Assembly (NCBI RefSeq): GCF_000330505.1
Contig: NW_004191811.1
Coordinates: forward strand, 17,999-42,428
Reading direction: 5' to 3'
Origin: Entamoeba invadens IP1
Lineage: Eukaryota > Evosea > Mastigamoebida > Endamoebidae
Length of the DNA: 24,430 nt
Shown here: one piece after another, positions 19,928 to 24,430 of the stretch
Layout: each line of letters starts with the position of its first letter
Position numbering within the stretch: the stretch's first letter is position 1
Notes under the pieces: generated by a model
Database searches by the model: none
The model's input: the letters and a program-made list of their open reading frames with translations, nothing else
Told to the model about the DNA's origin: nothing
Translations under genes and position numbers: made by a program

Positions 19928-21836
19928 GACCAAAGGCTAAGTGATATGAATTATTTCTTTAATAATAAACTATAAACTAATAATTAAAAATAATAATATA
20001 TAACATTATTTTATGTAAAATAGTAAGTCATACTGTTTGTGATCAAAACACAGCTAATAAAACGCCGAAAAATCAAATAAAATCAATTGAAAATCAATTT
20101 ATCTAAAAATAAATAAATACGTATTGGTTCTAAAATATATAAAATAAACACATATTTTAAACATCCACGTATTGTTTATTTTTTCGATTTTATAGATAAT
20201 TTAAAGAAAACATAAATACTTTTTATTCACAATTAAATACAATGTCGTTACCATCATCTCGACGTTCTCCGAGAAATAGTCAGAGTAGAATTGTAGAAAC
20301 CGAAATCGAACGATTAAATCAGAAAACACAAGAAGCTATCCAACAACCCATTCAACAGCATTCTGAACATCAAAGATTTTTCTTTGAGTACATGGTAGAT
20401 ACACATGGAGGGTTTGACTCGTTGTTCAGATTTTTGGGTTTGAATCCTTTAGTATTTCTCGCTATCAGACCAGTCGTTAGTGATATCTATACTGCAAGAA
20501 GAGGTAGGAAAAGTTTTTTCTACAATCCAAATGACAGATTGTTGTTGCTTTATCTATTTTTTGTTACAACAAAATTGTACTAATTAGAAATCTTTGCATT
20601 CATTAAGTAAAAACAAACGAACAAATTGTTAGGGAAGTGAATGAAAGTGCTAAGCTGTTTAAAGTTGTCATGAAAGATTCGTTTATTATATTTAATAATG
20701 AAAATTTACAAGGAACAAATGTGAGTGATATTGTTGATTGTACAATAACACCAATTAACGCTCCAAGTGGAAGTTTTTCTTCTAAGATGTCGTTCTACAG
20801 TAATAAGAACAAGACGTATTGTATTAAAATTGAAGTTGTTGTTAACTCTGTTACTGGGACTGCATGTTTTGTTTCAGAAAGAGAACCAGGTGCTTCTCAT
20901 GACATGAGATTGTTAAAAAAACTTCTGATGATATTAACACCATGCTCAATGGTACTAAACTCATTGGCGACAAAGGTTATAAAGGAATTCAGTCGCTTAT
21001 CCCCAATGGTTTTGTTCCAACAGAGTCTCCACTTTTTGAAAACAGATGTCTGGTTGAACGTTACTTTGGACGTCTCAAAACTGTTTATGCATTTGCCAGA
21101 GAGAAATACAACAAAGATACTGTAATATACGATGATCTAATAACTTTATGTTGTTGTTTCTGTAACGTGGATATTGGAATCAACCCGCTTATCAATGTAG
21201 ATCAGACAAATTATATAAATATTTTAGCAAATTTTGTGAATAAAATTGATGAAAGAAGAAAAAAGCACAGAGACAGCAACAGAGTAACGAAGAAGACAAC
21301 AAGCTCAAATATTAGCATTAGAAGAAGCAGAAAATCGGTCTCATTTATTTGAAGATGATCGTTATGATGGAGAAACAATATATACATCAGGTCAACTTGA
21401 TGGCGATGAGACCGGGACGGAACCTTAACAATAAATGAACTGTTTTTGTTATTATAATTCGAATAATTTACTTAAAATAACGGGAATATTAAATGATCAT
21501 GGGGTTATCATATTAAATTAAATAGATGTCTAATTAATTGTTACAAAGTGAATAAGATCTAATCGTCTTAAGAAAAAACAAAACACAAACAAAATAAAAA
21601 GATTAAACTTAAAATAACAAAACAATTGAATATAAACTAAATAAAATTTATGTTTTTTGGAAATGAACTAATAGAATACTACTTATATTCGGGATATAAC
21701 ATTAACTTCTAATCATTATTTATTCATTTTATTTAAATCTAGTCGATATGTTTGTTGCATTTAATATAAGGTTTTGATATTTAAGATATCTATTACTACA
21801 TAAATAATGTTGAACATATAATATTAGCCTTTGGTC
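19928..21836 (+). mobile_element. Inner IS5/Harbinger-like transposon
   Basis: GACCAAAGGCTAA at 19928-19940 is perfectly inverted at 21824-21836. Both ends are flanked by TATTA (19923-19927 and 21837-21841), a duplication of up to 5 bp; in such A/T-rich DNA the true one may be only TA or three bases. The 1.9-kb element holds a decayed DDE_Tnp_4-type transposase (20242-21428). Harbinger-type elements usually duplicate 3 bp and carry short TIRs, which fits loosely. It lies wholly inside the 18851-23050 element, so it arrived later. Confidence 0.75.
20242..21428 (+). pseudogene. Decayed IS5/Harbinger-type (DDE_Tnp_4-like) transposase
   Basis: The gene starts with MSLPSSRRSPRNSQSR and a Gln-rich segment, then a helical domain ending in a stretch before the stop at 20581-20583. 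Homology-like sequence resumes in another frame (NEQIVREVNESAKLF, from about 20613). The DDE core follows: VDCT (D at 20736-20738), PGASHD, then after a frame change GDKGYKG (D at 20969-20971) and VERYFGRLK (E at 21056-21058). All three catalytic residues are encoded. The shift between the first and second Asp falls at A7 (20915-20921); a -1 slip there joins the frames exactly. More breaks lie near 21255 and 21300, and an acidic tail continues to a stop at 21426-21428 rather than 21352. With one nonsense codon and at least three frame changes, this is most simply a dead copy. Confidence 0.8.
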
Positions 21837-21866
21837 TATTATATTTTTTAATATAAACTGTATGCC

Positions 21867-21993
21867 AAAAGTCGGTACTTTACCAATTATTCGTGGAAAC
21901 CCTTTTATAATAAATTCCCGTTTTTTAAAGTTTTTTTGTTGTTTTCATTTATAATTTCCATTTGAAAAAAAGAAAAAACAGTACCGACTTTTT
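21867..21993. repeat. Inverted AAAAGTCGGTACT pair
   Basis: AAAAGTCGGTACT at 21867-21879 is inverted at 21980-21992 (AGTACCGACTTTT), a perfect 13-bp pair 100 bp apart. Related half sites recur at 22406-22415 and, as a hairpin, at 22623-22659. It lies in the right half of the outer transposon. Confidence 0.6.
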
Positions 21994-22622
21994 AACCCTC
22001 AAAACCAATACAGTTATAAATTTCAATTAAAATTTCGGGATTTTAACAAAAAATTAGAACAAACTTGTCCGATTTTCTGAGACTGTTATTCAGTCTTTTT
22101 CACTGTTGAGATTCTCAAAAAATCGGCATTTTTGCCTTTTGGTAATGGACGAGTAGTTTGAATGGGTGAGATAACCGTATTTTACCTCTCACATTACGAC
22201 TCTCCCCCACTTCAAAATACACAATAAATCGTTCTAACTTGTTGTTATTTTATGGTTGTCTCTTTAAAAAAACAAACTTTGAAACACTACACATATTAAA
22301 TGGTTATTTTTATTTTCAATAATCTTTTCTTTGTGTTGTAAGTGTTAATGAAATTGAAAGATTTTTATTATTTGTTGGATCATTAACATTTTCTTTTGAA
22401 AAGAGAAAAAGTCGGTTTTACTCACGGCAAAAACAACCATATGGTCAAGCAAAATTTTTGAAGAAGTAAGTTATTTGATATTTTCCTTGTTATTTTTTAT
22501 TTAATTTTTTAGCTTGGTCTAAATTCAAGGTTCAGTCAAGTTTGTTTTTTAAAAAATAAGAGGGAAAAAAATAAGCAAAAAAACGATGTCAAACAAAATG
22601 AAAAATATTTGGAATCATTTAC

Positions 22623-22659
22623 TTCAAAAAGTCGGGTCCTTTCGGTACCGACTTTTGAA
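22623..22659. repeat. Hairpin with GTCGG/CCGAC arms
   Basis: TTCAAAAAGTCGG (22623-22635) pairs with CCGACTTTTGAA (22648-22659), one A bulged. It is the third site in this kilobase carrying the same AAAGTCGG core. Confidence 0.6.
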
Positions 22660-22951
22660 AAACAGTTTATTTTAGATTTTTAAATAATATGTTTTTGATT
22701 TGTACCTTTTTTATTAAATATGGTGTTGTTATCGTTTAAGTATTTATTAAAACATGTTTTGTGTAAATTGTTTTTTATATATGATAAGTAATAAATATTT
22801 ACAATAAGTTGAATATTGCCGTTTATTGCAATGATTGTAAAAAAATCATTATTGAATTTTTAATTTTTTTTTCAAAATGCATAAATTGTTTTAACCAAAA
22901 ACATTAAAATGATATATATTAAATTATTTTTTATAAACAAAACCAAAATTC

Positions 22952-22994
22952 TAGAACTTGAATAGTTCTATTTGGTGAAACGATTTCACCAAAT
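22952..22994. repeat. Two adjacent subterminal hairpins at the right end of the outer element
   Basis: TAGAACT (22952-22958) pairs with AGTTCTA (22964-22970). ATTTGGTGAAA (22970-22980) pairs perfectly with TTTCACCAAAT (22984-22994) around a 3-nt loop. They lie about 40-85 bp inside the right TIR. Confidence 0.7.
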
Positions 22995-23050
22995 AATTTA
23001 CTAAAACATAAATTTTCAGTAAAATTATTTCACCATTTTACTTCATCCCT

Positions 23051-23060
23051 AAAAATAAGT
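23051..23060 (+). repeat. Target-site duplication, right copy
   Basis: AAAAATAAGT directly follows the right TIR, matching 18841-18850 without mismatch. Confidence 0.8.
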
Positions 23061-23174
23061 AAGACGTAAAATTTGTTTATAATTTTTATTTTTTGTGTTT
23101 TATTATATATTAATTTTTAATTAACCTGCCATCAGCATTTTTTTTCTTAAGCAAAATGCACTAGAGGCAAAAAA

Positions 23175-23486
23175 TTGTGTTTTTTCTATAAATATAAAAA
23201 TGAGAAAAATTCTAAAAATAAATTACATATAAATTTGCTGTTATATGGAAAGGCATCTTTCAGCAGTTTTCACATAGTCGACACTACAGCAAGAGATCAG
23301 GCCACGAGTTTTTACGACTATTATAATGCGATTTTAACTTTAGGTCTGAAATATGATCGAACCTTTTTTCAGACACTAGTAATGAGTAGAATAATCTTTA
23401 TTATGACTGTGACAACATCAGAGCAGCAAGACAAACTTATTATTATATTTTTCGTTGATTTGTGCGGCAGAATGGGTTTGCAATAG
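23175..23486 (+). other. Unrecognised open frame, possible coding remnant
   Basis: The first third is A/T-biased. From about 23240 the codons become balanced and the peptide protein-like (SSFHIVDTTARDQATSFYDY and onward). In a second frame, from about 23390, a segment reading YYDCDNIRAARQTYYYIF is also protein-like and runs on to about 23490. This suggests one broken ancestral frame. No family is recognised. It begins about 115 bp outside the outer transposon and could be an old gene fragment at the insertion site. Confidence 0.25.
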
Positions 23487-24430
23487 AATTGTTAGTTTAT
23501 AAATTAAAAAACACAAAAAAATCTAAAAATATTTTTTACACATTTTATCTAAACAAAAACAGGGACCAAAATTTTCAATTTTATTTTTTTATACGCGTTT
23601 TTGAGTCTCGTGCTTTTTAATCGATTAAAGTTTGTTTTTGCAAGTTTATTATTAAAAATAAAATAACACAAAACTTGTTTGCAAAAATTGTAGTAAATTA
23701 CTGTTTGTGTGTTACCTAGTTACACGATTTGTTCTGGGTAAAAGTGTGGGTACAAAATTATTTTTGTTAAAAAAGGCAGTGAAGGTATATATTTTTTTGG
23801 TTGATTAAATAAAAAAGTTCTCTTATTTCAAGAAACAAAAAAATAAAAATTGATTTCCTTTACCAAAAAAATGTTGATGTAAAGTCATTCTTAAAACCAT
23901 GCAACTTTGACGTGTCAGTGCACCTTTGTTTAAAGTATAAATATAATAAAACAGTTATATGTTTTTTAAAAACAAAACAAGAAAACACAATGAATTTTCT
24001 TTAAAACTAATACTCAAATTAAAATACCATAACTAAACTATAACTAAACTATTTCTAAAGTTGCACAATTTTTTTCGATTGGTTTTTTTGGTTGCACCAT
24101 TCAACTATCTCTTGTTTACCTAAATTTTAAAGCATAAGAGTCTTTGAAATACACAAGGTGGCTTGTCTCATTATTTTTGTTTTATAAACGAAATGTTCAA
24201 CATACGCACAATTTACAATCAATTTACACCACTATTCAATTGGTTCTGAATAACAATTAAAATTCTTTGTTTTTAATGCTTTTTATTAAAACAAACAGTT
24301 GAATTTATCATTTAATTATCGAGTTATAATCTATGTTGATTTATAACATAATTTAACTTTTTGTTATTGTTATTGTTAAAAAAGTTATTCCTTTGTTGTG
24401 AGAAAAAAAAACGAAGAAAAAATAAAGATG
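23487..24430. other. AT-rich end of window
   Basis: About 940 bp with no supported gene, RNA or repeat structure. Runs of A and T, and a locally repeated ACTAAACTAT at about 24031-24052, are the only visible order. Confidence 0.5.

Larger units (their letters stand above)
18851..23050. mobile_element. Outer DNA transposon with 10-bp target duplication, interrupted by another element
   Basis: AGGGATGAAGTAAAAT at 18851-18866 is repeated perfectly inverted at 23035-23050. The 10 bp outside each end are identical (AAAAATAAGT at 18841-18850 and 23051-23060), a clean target-site duplication. A 9-11 bp duplication is the Mutator signature, so this is most likely a short-TIR, non-autonomous MULE; its TIR shows no similarity to the 788-4208 element. 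Without the inner element (19928-21836) it would be about 2.3 kb. No transposase is seen in either outer half. Both ends are rich in short inverted repeats: TTTACCAA/TTGGTAAA at the left, two hairpins at the right. Confidence 0.8.

Noticed and set aside
20563..20632. Possible short intron (GTTACA...TTGTTAG) joining the two N-terminal parts of the inner transposase
   Set aside because: The length suits an Entamoeba intron, but removal gives a frame that stops at once, and the 5' site lacks the usual GTTTGT.
1..24430. tRNA genes, rRNA, CRISPR arrays
   Set aside because: No B-box-like or cloverleaf sequence and no regular direct-repeat/spacer array was seen; the only regular array is the coding CXXC repeat.

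Overview
The window is eukaryotic and very AT-rich. Short-UTR genes appear intronless and are separated by long A/T-dominated spacers. Gene content points to Entamoeba: a transmembrane kinase with a CXXC-rich ectodomain (TMK family), an F-box-like/leucine-rich protein of the large Entamoeba LRR family, a four-EF-hand calcium-binding protein, and a Mutator-like element of the type known as EMULE. The abundance of cut-and-paste DNA transposons suggests a species such as E. invadens. The species is inferred from memory of the families, not from a search.

Layout. (1) 531-4537: an EF-hand gene split by a complete Mutator-like transposon (788-4208). The transposon has 210-bp terminal inverted repeats, each beginning with three 17-bp iterons, and an uninterrupted 623-aa DDE transposase. 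A solitary fourth iteron lies about 140 bp upstream of the transposase start. (2) 4538-7180: no gene, but a candidate non-coding DNA element at 5300-6736 with inverted ends next to TTAA and mirror-image TGTGGAT motifs. (3) 7181-12658: a 1825-aa receptor kinase, intact at all catalytic landmarks. (4) 12973-14652 (minus): a 559-aa LRR/F-box-like protein, tail to tail with the kinase. (5) 14653-17416: gene-poor DNA with two strong hairpins, a GC-richer open island and a small helix-turn-helix-like fragment. (6) 17417-18030 (minus): a small secreted cysteine-rich protein with a C-terminal hydrophobic, GPI-type tail, broken by one single-base frameshift. (7) 18841-23060: nested transposons. The outer, apparently non-coding element (18851-23050) has 16-bp perfect TIRs and a perfect 10-bp target duplication. 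The inner element (19928-21836) has 13-bp perfect TIRs, a TATTA duplication and a decayed IS5/Harbinger-type (DDE_Tnp_4-like) transposase. (8) 23051-24430: gene-poor, with one unrecognised ORF.

How parts relate: the host genes are surface or signalling genes (receptor kinase, secreted Cys-rich protein, Ca2+ sensor, LRR protein) and do not form one pathway. What organises the window is transposition. One insertion killed the EF-hand gene, one candidate element fills the spacer in front of the kinase, and one element landed inside another.
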